Assembly: GCA_051861205.1 (NCBI GenBank)
Contig: JBHYDC010000002.1
Location: 124,001-188,000 of the forward strand
Direction of reading: 5' to 3'
DNA from: JBHYDC01 sp051861205
GTDB lineage: Bacteria > Pseudomonadota > Alphaproteobacteria > Rhizobiales > Pleomorphomonadaceae
Length of the DNA stretch: 64,000 bases
Part shown: positions 27,597 to 36,275 of the stretch, piece after piece
Layout of the letters: every line of letters begins with the position of its first letter
Position numbering within the stretch: position 1 is the first letter of the stretch
Program-made: the position numbers and the translations under genes
Notes under the pieces: generated by a model
The model's database searches: none
What the model saw: the letters and a program-made list of their open reading frames with translations, nothing else
What the model was told of the DNA's origin: nothing

Positions 27597-28244
27597 TCAC
27601 TTGTATTTGGAGTAGTTGATCTCGAACCATTTCGGATTGGTCGGGCTGCCCGTCTTGGTCTCATAGACCGCTACGCTGGTGTCGAGGCCCTGCGCGTCGG
27701 TCACCGTCCATTGCTTCAGCTCGATCGTCCGCGCATCGAAGATCAACGTCAGGCGCCCCGTCGCGAAGGTGCCGGGGTCCTCGATATCGACGATGATCAG
27801 ATCCGCGTCCGCACTGACACCGCGCACGATCGCCTCGCGGGTGAGGTCGATGTTACGGTCAAGGAGAAACCGCAGCGGCGTTTCCGAAAGCAGAATCAGC
27901 GTCTGCTCCTGCATCGCCTTGTCGTCGATCGCGACGGTTCTGCCATCCGCGATGATGTCCAGCTTGGAGGGCGGATAGTAGCGAAAACGCATCTTGCCCG
28001 GCCGGTCGATCACGAAATAGCCGGTGCTCTGGCTGCCGTCGGGGCCGGTCTGGACGAACTTGCCTTCGATCGTGGTGATCGAGTTGAAGTAGGCGTTCAC
28101 CGCGTCCACCGTGGCGCGCTGCTGGGCTGAAAGACCCGCGAGATTGGGCGCCGCAAAGGCGGGTGCCGCAAGCATCGTCAAAGCGAGACCGGCCATGGCC
28201 AGGAAGCGGCTTGCGCGAAGCGGTCGGCGGGTACGAACGGTCAT
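27597..28244 (-). CDS. LolA-like outer-membrane lipoprotein carrier
   Basis: The 215-residue protein has a Sec signal (residues 1-31, ending A-F-A-A) and the LolA beta-barrel core: V-D-A-V-N-A-Y-F-N-S-I, G-K-F-V-Q-T-G-P-D-G, G-K-M-R-F-R-Y and S-K-L-D-I-I-A-D-G. LolA shuttles lipoproteins across the periplasm. It lies directly downstream of ftsK on the same strand, the arrangement seen in many proteobacteria, which strengthens the call. Confidence 0.9.
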   Translation of the reverse strand: MTVRTRRPLRASRFLAMAGLALTMLAAPAFAAPNLAGLSAQQRATVDAVNAYFNSITTIEGKFVQTGPDGSQSTGYFVIDRPGKMRFRYYPPSKLDIIADGRTVAIDDKAMQEQTLILLSETPLRFLLDRNIDLTREAIVRGVSADADLIIVDIEDPGTFATGRLTLIFDARTIELKQWTVTDAQGLDTSVAVYETKTGSPTNPKWFEINYSKYK

Positions 28245-28357
28245 GTCGGGTTGAACCTCAAGAACGATGGCCGGGTATTCGCGGCCAGCGCTATTCAGTT
28301 GGCGAAACGATTGAGGCGAAACAAGGTTCGCCGCGCCTACCGCGTTGCTGCGGCGAG

Positions 28358-31231
28358 TCAGTCGTCGCCCGCCTCGATCAGGATCTCGCGTTTTCCCGCA
28401 TGATTCGGCGCGCCGACGATACCCTCCTTCTCCATCCGCTCGATCAGCGAGGCCGCACGGTTGTAGCCGATGCCGAGCCGGCGCTGGATATAGGAGGTGG
28501 TCGCCCGCTTATCGCGCAACACGACCGCGACCGCCTGATCATAGACGTCCGCGCCGCCGTCCTCGCCGGTGCCGTTCGGCCAAGTCTCGCCGCCCGCCGC
28601 GCCGGTCTCGCCTGAGGTTTCCTCCTCGTCGGCCGTGATGGCGTCGAGATAGTCGGGCTGGCCTTGCGTCTTCAGATGGGCGACGATCTTTTCCACCTCA
28701 CCGTCCGCGACGAACGGTCCGTGCACGCGCTGGATGCGCCCGCCGCCGGCCATGTAGAGCATGTCGCCCTGGCCGAGCAGCTGTTCGGCGCCCTGCTCGC
28801 CGAGAATAGTGCGGCTGTCGATCTTGGAAGTGACCTGGAAGGAGATGCGGGTCGGGAAATTCGCCTTGATCGTGCCGGTGATAACGTCCACCGAAGGCCG
28901 CTGCGTCGCCATGATGACGTGAATGCCGGCCGCGCGCGCCATCTGGGCAAGCCGCTGCACCGCGCCTTCGATGTCCTTGCCGGCCACCATCATCAGATCG
29001 GCCATCTCGTCGATGATGACGACGATGAAGGGCAGCGCCTTGAGGTCCATTTCCTCGGTCTCGAAGATCGGCTCGCCGGTTTCGCGGTCGAAGCCGGTCT
29101 GTACGGTGCGGGCGATCTGCTCGCCCTTCTCCGCCGCCTGCGCCACCCGGGCATTGAAGCCCTCGATGTTGCGCACGCCGAGCTTGGACATCTTCTTATA
29201 GCGCTCCTCCATCTCGCGAACCGTCCACTTCAAGGCCACCACGGCCTTGCGGGGATCGGTCACGACGGGCGTGAGGAGGTGCGGAATGCCGTCGTAAACG
29301 GAGAGTTCCAGCATCTTCGGATCGATCATGATCAGCCGGCATTCCTCCGGCTTCAGCCGGTAGATCAGCGACAGGATCATGGTGTTGATCGACACCGACT
29401 TGCCCGAGCCGGTGGTGCCGGCCACCAGCATATGCGGCGTGCGGGCAAGATCGACGATCACGGGTTCGCCGCCGATCGTCTTGCCGAGCGCAAGGGCGAG
29501 CTTGCCCTTGGATTTCTCAAAATCCTGCGCGGCCACGAGTTCGCGGAGGAACACGGTTTCACGCCGCGCATTCGGCAGTTCGATGCCGATGGCGTTCTTG
29601 CCTGGGATCACCGCCACGCGGGCGGCGATGGCGCTCATCGAACGGGCGATGTCGTCGGCAAGACCGATGACCCGGCTCGACTTGATGCCCGGCGCCGGTT
29701 CCAGCTCGTAAAGCGTCACGACCGGGCCGGGACGCACGTTGATGATCTCGCCCTTGACGCCGAAGTCTTCCAGAACGCCTTCAAGCAAGCGCGCGTTCTG
29801 TTCCAAGGCGTCGGCTGAAATCTTCTGCCCGCCCGGAATCACCTTCGGCTCGGCCAAAAGGTCGAGGGGGGGAAACTGGTAGCCCATCTGCAGCAGGGAA
29901 AGCTGCCCGTTCGAGCGCGCTCTCTTGCCCGGCTGGGGCGGAGCGGCGGGCGGCTGAACGCGAGGCGCCCCGCGCTCCGCTGCGCCACTTGTGCCGCCGA
30001 TCTTCGCGGCCGGGCCGCGCAGCGGCGCCGCCATTCGCGGCGACGGTTCCACCGCGACCGGGCGCGGTGGAGCAAAGTCGCGATCGTCGTCGCGGTCTTC
30101 CTCGTCGTCGCCCGGCTCGAAATCGGAAAGCCTGTCGTCAAGCTCGAACGGCGGCGGATCGTGGTCTTCCTCATCGTCCGGGTAACCACCGGCGGGCGTG
30201 CGGGCATAGCTATCGAAGCCGGGTTCGGTGCGGTCCCGCACAACGGTTCGGCCTACGTCCAGATCGTCGAGACCATCGTCGGACGCACTGAACTTGCGCA
30301 CCATGGTACCGATCCCGCCGGCAAGGGACGATTTGCGGCGTACGGGCGCGGGTTCGTCCAGTCCGTCATCGTCGTCGTACATCTCTTCGCCGGGATAGGC
30401 GACGGCACGAGACCGCCCAAACCGGCGCTTCAGGGCGCCCTGAACGGTCAGCCAGCCATGCGCGACCGCTCCGAAGGTTGACTCCACCCAGCTTGAATCC
30501 TCGTCGGTCTCCTCGTCTTCGTCGTTCGCCTCAGGCGTGGCAGCTTGGCGGCTGGGGCCATAGGGGAAGCCGGCCGCGTAGATCATCATCATCGCGGCCG
30601 TCGGGCCGAACAGGATCAGGCAGACGAGCCGGCCGGTATCGGACAAAACGCCGCCGTTGAAGGCTGCGGGAATTTGCAGCACGAGATCGCCGATCGCGCC
30701 GCCAAGGCCCGTCGACAGCGGCCAGCCGGCCGTCGGCGGCAGGGCGGCGATGAAGGCCGCACCGACGAAGGTTCCCGCGAGCCACGACACCCATCGCCCA
30801 CGGGCAATGCGCGGCACCCGTCCGATCGCCAGATGCCAGCCCCAGACGACCACGGGCGTCAGGAACAGCGCGGCCGTGAGCCCGATCAACTGCATCACGA
30901 GATCCGCGACCACCGCGCCGCCGGAGCCGAGCGCATTGCGCACGGGGCTATCGGTCATGTGGCTCCAGCTCGGATCGTCGACCGACCAGGTGGCGAGCGC
31001 GGCGGCAAGCGCCGCGACACCGGCGATCATAAGCAGCCCGATCGCGCCCGTGATGTTTCGGCTCATCGCTTGGCGAAGGCGCGAATCCTGCCGCGACATC
31101 GGCTTGGCGGCGGGCCGTCGGGCCGGGCCGCGCGCGGCGGGTCCGGCATCGCGCCGGGGCGTCTGCGGCCGTTTGGCCGGCACGTCGAAGGGATCCTCGA
31201 AGGTTGGTTGACGACGAACATCGCTTCTCAT
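28358..31231 (-). CDS. ftsK: DNA translocase FtsK
   Basis: The 957-residue protein has a basic N-terminus and four membrane segments between residues 55 and 215. An acidic/Pro-rich linker follows (about 220-470; D-D-E-D-R-D-D-D-R). The RecA-like motor has Walker A V-A-G-T-T-G-S-G-K-S-V (about residue 610) and Walker B F-I-V-V-I-I-D-E-M-A-D-L. The C-terminal gamma winged helix (Y-I-Q-R-R-L-G-I-G-Y-N-R-A-A) reads KOPS. It moves chromosome termini through the closing septum. ATGA overlap with the aminotransferase gene. Confidence 0.97.
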   Translation of the reverse strand: MRSDVRRQPTFEDPFDVPAKRPQTPRRDAGPAARGPARRPAAKPMSRQDSRLRQAMSRNITGAIGLLMIAGVAALAAALATWSVDDPSWSHMTDSPVRNALGSGGAVVADLVMQLIGLTAALFLTPVVVWGWHLAIGRVPRIARGRWVSWLAGTFVGAAFIAALPPTAGWPLSTGLGGAIGDLVLQIPAAFNGGVLSDTGRLVCLILFGPTAAMMMIYAAGFPYGPSRQAATPEANDEDEETDEDSSWVESTFGAVAHGWLTVQGALKRRFGRSRAVAYPGEEMYDDDDGLDEPAPVRRKSSLAGGIGTMVRKFSASDDGLDDLDVGRTVVRDRTEPGFDSYARTPAGGYPDDEEDHDPPPFELDDRLSDFEPGDDEEDRDDDRDFAPPRPVAVEPSPRMAAPLRGPAAKIGGTSGAAERGAPRVQPPAAPPQPGKRARSNGQLSLLQMGYQFPPLDLLAEPKVIPGGQKISADALEQNARLLEGVLEDFGVKGEIINVRPGPVVTLYELEPAPGIKSSRVIGLADDIARSMSAIAARVAVIPGKNAIGIELPNARRETVFLRELVAAQDFEKSKGKLALALGKTIGGEPVIVDLARTPHMLVAGTTGSGKSVSINTMILSLIYRLKPEECRLIMIDPKMLELSVYDGIPHLLTPVVTDPRKAVVALKWTVREMEERYKKMSKLGVRNIEGFNARVAQAAEKGEQIARTVQTGFDRETGEPIFETEEMDLKALPFIVVIIDEMADLMMVAGKDIEGAVQRLAQMARAAGIHVIMATQRPSVDVITGTIKANFPTRISFQVTSKIDSRTILGEQGAEQLLGQGDMLYMAGGGRIQRVHGPFVADGEVEKIVAHLKTQGQPDYLDAITADEEETSGETGAAGGETWPNGTGEDGGADVYDQAVAVVLRDKRATTSYIQRRLGIGYNRAASLIERMEKEGIVGAPNHAGKREILIEAGDD

Positions 31232-32445
31232 TGGAAGACCCCCGCCATGCGCGAAAGCGCCGATTCGGTCACGAGCAGGTCCTCCACCATGGCAACGCGA
31301 AGATAGTCAGCTCCAGGGTTGCCATGGCCGTCTCCGTCATCGGCCGCCAGAAAGCTTCCCGGAAGAGTTTTGACGCCCGCCGCCGCCCAAAGCTTCAAGG
31401 CCGCGGCCTCTCCGCCGCCGAAGCGGGCAACATCGAGCCATAGAAAAAACCCGGCGGCCGGCGTAACCGGGCCGAACACGGATCCGAGATGGCGCTCCGC
31501 CGCAGCGAATTTCAAATCATAAAGGCGCCGGTTTTCAGCCACATGGGTCTCCTCGCCAAGCGCTGCCACGGCGACGGCCTGAACCGGCAGCGGCACCTGG
31601 GGCGCGGCAACGTTTCGAAACGTCGCCCAAGGCACCAGAAAATCCGGATCGCCCGCGGCAAAACCGCAGCGCAGACCAGGCAGGTTCGACCGCTTGGAGA
31701 GCGAGTTGAACGCGACCACGCGGCCGTAGCCGGCGCCGATCGCGTCTGCCGCTTGCAGCACGCCGGGCGGCGGCGTGCCACGCCAGATCTCCGAATAGCA
31801 TTCGTCGGCAAACAGCCAGAAGCCGTGCCGGCGGGCCAGACGGATAAGATCGCTCCACGTCTCAAGCCTCGCGACCGCCCCTTGCGGGTTGGCCGGCGAG
31901 GCGAAATAGACCGCGACGGTGCGGGCAAGGAGAGCCGGATCGACGGACGTCATGTCCGGCAGGAACCCGGTATCCGGCCCAGCCGCCAGCAGAACGGGCT
32001 CCGCGCCGGCCGCCTCGGCGGCAGCGGCATAGACCGCGTAAAACGGGTTGGGAAGCAGGATCGCCGGCCGCTCGCCCTTCGATCCCTCGGCGAGCCTGAC
32101 GGCCTGGATCGCAGCGTAATACAGCCCCTCGCGCGAGCCGTTGAGGGGTAGAACCCCGCCCTCCCGGTCGATCGGTGTGGCGAGCCCGTAGCGCCGTTCG
32201 AGCCAGCCGGCCACAGCGCTCCGAAAGGGCGATGACCCCCGGATGGGCGGATAGCGGCCGAAGTCACCGAGCGATCCGGCGAGCACAGGGCCGACGAAGG
32301 TGGGAACGGCATGGCGGGGCTCGCCGATCGTGAGGTCGATCGGGTCGAGGCCGGGTTTCACACCCGTGATCAGGGCCGCGAGACGCTGGAAGGGTGACGC
32401 GATGGAGCGGCGCGAGGGGGATGCTTGCATCGGCTCTGGGTTCAC
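31228..32445 (-). CDS. PLP aminotransferase, succinyldiaminopimelate (DapC)-like
   Basis: The 405-residue class I/II aminotransferase has L-T-I-G-E-P near residue 40, a Y-P-P-I-R-G motif, N-P-F-Y near residue 135, A-S-P-A-N-P-Q-G near residue 190, A-D-E-C-Y-S-E-I near residue 220 and the PLP lysine in S-L-S-K-R-S-N-L-P-G-L-R. The S-K-R-S-N-x-P-G-x-R form is typical of DapC/ArgD-like enzymes in DAP-lysine synthesis. The organism also carries dapF and asd here. The frame opens with GTG at 32445; ATG 32430 is an alternative. It leads the operon with ftsK and lolA. Confidence 0.85.
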   Translation of the reverse strand: MNPEPMQASPSRRSIASPFQRLAALITGVKPGLDPIDLTIGEPRHAVPTFVGPVLAGSLGDFGRYPPIRGSSPFRSAVAGWLERRYGLATPIDREGGVLPLNGSREGLYYAAIQAVRLAEGSKGERPAILLPNPFYAVYAAAAEAAGAEPVLLAAGPDTGFLPDMTSVDPALLARTVAVYFASPANPQGAVARLETWSDLIRLARRHGFWLFADECYSEIWRGTPPPGVLQAADAIGAGYGRVVAFNSLSKRSNLPGLRCGFAAGDPDFLVPWATFRNVAAPQVPLPVQAVAVAALGEETHVAENRRLYDLKFAAAERHLGSVFGPVTPAAGFFLWLDVARFGGGEAAALKLWAAAGVKTLPGSFLAADDGDGHGNPGADYLRVAMVEDLLVTESALSRMAGVFQ

Positions 32446-32835
32446 GCTGCGAGACTGGAGACAGACCGATTTTGGCGTTTGCCGAGTTTACGATCGACGA
32501 GGTTAAGCACGCTTTAACCCTGAACCGGACAAGCACCGTTAACAGACGAAAGGCCCTGGCGGCCCTCAAGGTCAAATCCACGATTGTGCGGACATCGAAC
32601 GGTGTTCGTCAGACTTGAAATTCGACTACCATAGTGCTCCGCAAGGGCACGTCCGACCTCATGTAGAGGACGATGTTCGCGTCAGCCAATTCAGAACTCA
32701 TCCCCGGCGTCACCATTCAAACGCGCGGTTGCAGCAATTTGCCCTGGAAACACTTCATTATACGCCACCCAATGTGACCATTAGGATGTTTCAAGCAAGG
32801 ATCGCGGCCTTGCATGTCCATTCGGTATCCAGCTT
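32446..32835. other. Intergenic region, promoter side of the dapC-like/ftsK operon
   Basis: The 390 bases between the two minus-strand genes contain no convincing coding frame. The part nearest the aminotransferase holds a CtrA-type box (separate entry) and a further TTAAC half-site at about 32540. The rest, next to the decayed transporter, is AT-richer and shows nothing I recognise. Confidence 0.5.
32503..32518. promoter_or_regulatory. CtrA-type box TTAA-N7-TTAAC
   Basis: The sequence GGTTAAGCACGCTTTAACC at 32501-32519 contains TTAA, seven bases, then TTAAC, on both strands. This is the established recognition pattern of the alphaproteobacterial cell-cycle regulator CtrA. It lies about 58-74 bases upstream of the first gene of the dapC-like/ftsK/lolA operon, in promoter position. 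Control of ftsK by CtrA is inference. Confidence 0.55.
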
Positions 32836-33698
32836 TCACACGAAACGCTTGGCGCCGGCAACGCACAGGACCACCAGCGCCGTGACGGCGATCATGGACC
32901 AGGCGACGGGTTCGCCGAGGATGAGGCCGGCGAGGCCGAGGCTGAAAAAGGGTTGCAGTAGCTGCAACTGGCCAACGCCCGCGATGCCCCGAGCGCAAGG
33001 CCGCGATACCAGAAGACAAAGCCGATCAGCATGCTGAAGACCGAGACATAGCCAAGCCCCGCCCATGCGGCAAGATCGATGCCGCTCCACACTGCGGGGT
33101 GGGTGGCAAGGGCGATGATCGCCATCACCGGCAGCGCTAAACAAAGCGCCCAGGAGATGACCTGCCAGCCGCCGAGCCGGCGCGACAGCGTGGCCCCTTC
33201 CGCATAGCCCAATCCGCAGAGAAGGATGGCCGCGACCATCAGGAGATCGCCCGTTAGCGACGCCGGACCGCTTTGCGCCAGCGCGAAACCGGCAACCGAG
33301 AGGCCGCCGATGATCGAGAAGATCCAAAAGGCGGGCTTTGGCCGCTCGCCCCCGCGCAGCACGCCGAACATCGCGGTCGAGAGCGGCAATAGCCCGACGA
33401 AAACGATCGAATGCGCCGACGTGATGTGCTGAAGCGCCAGCGCCGTCAGCAGCGGAAAGCCGGCGACGACGCCAAGCGCCACGATCGCCAGCGGAACGAG
33501 ATCACCCCGCGCCGGCCGCTTCTGCTTGAGGAGCGCGAGGAAGGCGAGGCCGAGCCCCGCGGCGATCACGGCGCGCGCCGATGTCAGAAACAGCGGCGTG
33601 AACCCGCCGACCGCGACCCACATGGCGGGTAGCGAACCGCTGAAAATGATGACACCCAGGAGCCCGCTGCTCCACCCTCGGCTCGTCCGCTGCATCAT
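32836..33698 (-). pseudogene. EamA/DMT-family transporter with a late frameshift
   Basis: The frame from 33698 encodes a ten-segment drug/metabolite transporter (F-S-G-S-L-P-A-M-W-V-A-V-G-G-F-T-P near the start). It leaves frame near 32985 and ends in a Ser/Pro tail at 32892. The lost end is in the next frame to 32836: G-I-A-G-V-G-Q-L-Q-L-L-Q-P-F, the usual EamA last-helix motif. One missing base in the GGGG run at 32985-32990 would restore about 287 residues. It borders the other broken genes, so true decay is likely; a sequencing error is possible. Confidence 0.75.
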
Positions 33699-33756
33699 GG
33701 TCCCTCGTTCGAAGGTCCACGATTAGCGCGATCGGGGCTGGCGTGACCAGGAACAG

Positions 33757-33786
33757 AGCCATACAATCAAACCAAACTGTATGGCT
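33757..33786. promoter_or_regulatory. 30-bp palindrome between the DMT gene and the MocR remnant
   Basis: AGCCATACA and TGTATGGCT are perfect 9-bp inverted arms around a 12-base AT-rich centre. It sits in the divergent space between a DMT transporter and the remains of a MocR-type regulator. Such pairs are usually regulator and target, so this may be the surviving operator. No binding evidence exists. Confidence 0.5.
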
Positions 33787-33803
33787 GCAAGGATCGATAC
33801 ACC

Positions 33804-34100
33804 TTGGCGAGCGGCGAAGCGGACGACCAGAGCGCGCTGAAGCGAACCGGCGAAGTGATGGACGCGATCCGCCCCTGGATCACACCGCGCGGCGGCCCCA
33901 CGCTCTGGTGCACGCTGCCGGATGGCCGAAACGCCGCCGACATCGCCCGTGCCGCCCTGCGCCAAAACGTGCTTCTGGCCCCCGGCAACGTCTTCAGCAT
34001 CTCGCAATCAGCATCCGGCTTCATGCGCTTCAACGTCGCGCAAATGGCGGACTGCCGGGTGTTTGCGGTGTTGGAACAGGCGCTGGGGGAAGGTGTGTGA
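33804..34100 (+). pseudogene. C-terminal remnant of a MocR/PdxR-type PLP-binding regulator
   Basis: The 98-residue frame matches only the last part of the aminotransferase-like domain of MocR regulators: G-G-P-T-L-W-C-T-L-P, A-L-R-Q-N-V-L-L-A-P-G-N-V-F and F-M-R-F-N-V-A-Q-M. The GntR DNA-binding head, PLP lysine and most of the domain (about 370 residues) are absent. Only about 15 bases separate the palindromic operator from the remnant, so an internal deletion removed the rest. Not expected to function. Confidence 0.7.
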
Positions 34101-34143
34101 GGGGGGCGGGTCGGAAGAACCCGAGCACAGGGGGAGAGGCCGT

Positions 34144-34790
34144 ATCGATTACCTGTTCGAGGGATGCTGGGCGAAACTTGCTCCGCGTGAGCAACCTGTC
34201 CGCTGCCATCCGTTGATCGACCATTGCCATGACGTGGCCGCAAGCTTTGAAGCGCTGATCGCCCTGCCGATGTTTGAGCGTCGCCTCGCGCGTCTTGCCG
34301 GGCGCGACGCCGTGCCCGACGATTGGCCCGCGCGGCTCGTTGTGCTGGCGTTTCTGCATGACTTCGGCAAGGTCAACCACAAGTTCCAGAGCGGCAAAGG
34401 CGGCCATATCGATGAGGCGGTGTTTCCGGTTTTGAACGCTGGCACGTGTCAAGCCACAGGCCTTGATCGTCTGGAAGGCTGGAGCGCCAAGCTCGAACCC
34501 ATGCTCCAAACCGTGCTCGCCTATCACGGCTGGGTGCCGAATTTGCCCGGCGACGGTGCGCAAAATTTGCGCGGATACAGGACGGCGAACACCCAGCGCG
34601 ATCCGGTTGCAGAGGTGGCGCGGCTTGTCGACGAAGCGATCCGCTGCTGGCCGCAGGCGTTTGACCCGGCGGGGCCGCGTTGCCCGACGCTCCGCCCTTC
34701 TGGCATGCCTTTCTCGGCCTTCTGCAACTCGCCGATTGGCTCGGCTCGGACGACCGCGCCGACGCGTTCCCCTATGCCAACCCAGGCGAT
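34144..34790 (+). pseudogene. Eroded CRISPR-associated Cas3 HD nuclease domain
   Basis: The frame carries the HD-nuclease metal motifs of type I Cas3: H-P-L-I-D-H-C-H-D-V-A near 34202, L-A-F-L-H-D-F-G-K-V-N-H-K-F near 34350 and L-A-Y-H-G-W near 34520. At about 34680 the frame shifts by one base and continues as F-W-H-A-F-L-G-L-L-Q-L-A-D-W-L-G-S-D, normal for the end of this domain. It then runs into transposase sequence. No start codon is seen: GGGGGAGAG at 34130-34138 is a good ribosome site, but the codon 6 bases later is ATC. No helicase, Cascade genes or repeats are present. Confidence 0.7.
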
Positions 34791-34792
34791 CC

Positions 34793-35365
34793 GCTCTTGA
34801 GGACCCCCGTCAGTCTTGGAAAGTGGTCTATCCGCTGCCTGAGATCATGCGGCTCGTGCTGTCGGCGACGATGAGCGGCATGGAAGATGTCCTGGAGATC
34901 CGGGTCTGGGGCGAGGAGCGGATGGATTTCTTGCTCCGCTTCCTGCCCTATGACCGCGGCCTGCCGGCCCATGACACCCTCAACGACGTCATGAATGCCC
35001 TCGACGCGGAGCTCTTCGAGGCCTGCTTCGCCGCCTTTGTGGGGGCGCTGCGCGACGGTGATCCCGATGTCGCGGTAATCGACGGCAAGACGTCGTGCCG
35101 CACCCATGACCGAGGCAACGGCCGCGAACCGCTGCATAGTGTCTCGGCTTGGGCGAGCCGTCAGCGCCTCATCCTCGGGCAGGAGGCCGTCGACGCCAAG
35201 TCCAACGAGATCAAGGCTATACCTCTGCTCCTGGGCGGTTGGACCTCGCCGGCGCGATTGTGACCATCGACGCCATCGGCACACAGACGACCATCGCCAA
35301 GACGATCCTGCCCTGGGGCGGCGACTATCTCGTCGCCCTCAAGGCCAATCGTCCGGAAGCACATG
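34793..35365 (+). mobile_element. Degraded ISAs1-family transposase
   Basis: The stretch encodes most of an ISAs1-type DDE transposase: L-E-D-P-R-Q-S-W-K-V-V-Y-P-L-P-E-I-M, L-S-A-T-M-S-G-M-E-D, V-I-D-G-K-T-S with the first Asp, and S-A-W-A-S-R-Q. A one-base deletion near 35237 moves the frame; it continues A-I-V-T-I-D-A-I-G-T-Q and G-G-D-Y-L-V-A-L-K-A-N-R, then is lost. The first codons and the C-terminal third are missing, and I find no terminal inverted repeats or target duplication. It is an inactive remnant fused to the cas3 fragment, probably by deletion. Confidence 0.82.
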
Positions 35366-35596
35366 GTCATGGACCTGATCCGAGCCGCCCACGACAAAAA
35401 CAGCCAAGGCTCCGCAAAAAGAAGGCAGCCCTCGGTCCAGACTACCTACAGTTCCTCATCTGGAACCGGCCGAAATAGCTTCAAGCGATTCACCTGCACC
35501 GGTGCCGGGCGCGAATTCCGAGCCGTCAAGCACCTGGAAAAGGCGAGAGTAACGCGGCTCGCGCTGAAATCCTGGACCCCTGACAAGGACAAAGAC

Positions 35597-35622
35597 AAAA
35601 AAGGGCCGCCCAGGGGCGACCC
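35597..35622 (-). terminator. Intrinsic terminator after the downstream PII gene
   Basis: On the minus strand GGGTCGCCC pairs with GGGCGGCCC (9 bp, one G-U pair) around a 2-base spacer and is followed at once by six T residues. It lies 82 bases past the stop of the PII gene at 35704, the right distance and strand to end that transcript. Confidence 0.85.
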
Positions 35623-35703
35623 TCAAAACATAGCTGCCGTGACGGCTCACGGCCGTAACCCGAATCTGCGCCAGGCTTGAATCGATATCGGTCAAGTCGC
35701 CAT

Positions 35704-36042
35704 TCAGAGGGCTTCACCGTCGACCTCGCCGGTGCGGATGCGAAGCGCAGATTCAATCGGATAGACGAAAATCTTACCGTCGCCGATTTGGCCCGTCTTG
35801 GCAGAGGTCTCGATCGCTTCCACGACTTTGTCGACTTGGTCGGTGGCGACCGCGACTTCGATCTTCAGCTTGGGCAGGAAGCTCACCGCGTATTCGGCGC
35901 CACGGTAGATTTCCGTATGCCCCTTCTGGCGGCCATAGCCCTTCACTTCCGTAACCGTGAGGCCGTGCACGCCGACGGCAGTCAGGGCATCGCGGACCTC
36001 GTCCAGCTTGAATGGCTTGATGATGGCCATCACGATCTTCAT
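35704..36042 (-). CDS. PII nitrogen regulatory protein (second copy)
   Basis: The 112-residue protein is a complete PII: M-K-I-V-M-A-I-I-K-P-F-K, the T-loop H-T-E-I-Y-R-G-A-E-Y with the uridylylated tyrosine, the B-loop T-G-Q-I-G-D-G-K-I-F and the C-loop R-I-R-T-G-E. PII trimers sense 2-oxoglutarate and ATP/ADP and control AmtB, NtrB and GlnE. ATG 36042 is chosen because GAGGTG lies 7 bases before it. It differs from the other copy at 14 of 112 positions, nearly all after residue 66. A strong stem-loop separates it from amtB. Confidence 0.95.
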   Translation of the reverse strand: MKIVMAIIKPFKLDEVRDALTAVGVHGLTVTEVKGYGRQKGHTEIYRGAEYAVSFLPKLKIEVAVATDQVDKVVEAIETSAKTGQIGDGKIFVYPIESALRIRTGEVDGEAL

Positions 36043-36233
36043 GGAAACACCTCGGGGCGGGGCGAACTGAGGCACAAGAGCCGGATCGCGAGCAAAGGAA
36101 GGGATTCAGTGAGCGGTTGTCGATTTCTCGTCCAAAGCCGCCCGGCGAAAGAGTAAACGCCGATACTTAACCGAGATAGCGGGATGCGCAACTGGAACAA
36201 GAGTCTAGATGCACAGGCGTCTTTGATGAAGGC

Positions 36234-36261
36234 GCGGGGGCCGGATCGATCCGGCCCCCGC
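36234..36261. terminator. 28-bp perfect palindrome between amtB and the second PII gene
   Basis: GCGGGGGCCGGATC is followed directly by its complement GATCCGGCCCCCGC. In the minus transcript this forms a very stable hairpin 14 bases after the amtB stop. No U-run follows in either direction, so it may act as a partial terminator or mRNA-stabilising stem rather than a full stop. Confidence 0.6.
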
Positions 36262-36275
36262 TTGCTTGATGTCGA

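Noticed and set aside
35366..35596. Further IS or phage coding sequence after the transposase remnant
   Set aside because: Frames here show no recognisable transposase C-terminus or other family features; probably residual non-coding sequence.
34100..35700. CRISPR array near the cas3 remnant
   Set aside because: No regularly spaced direct repeats were seen anywhere in the window.
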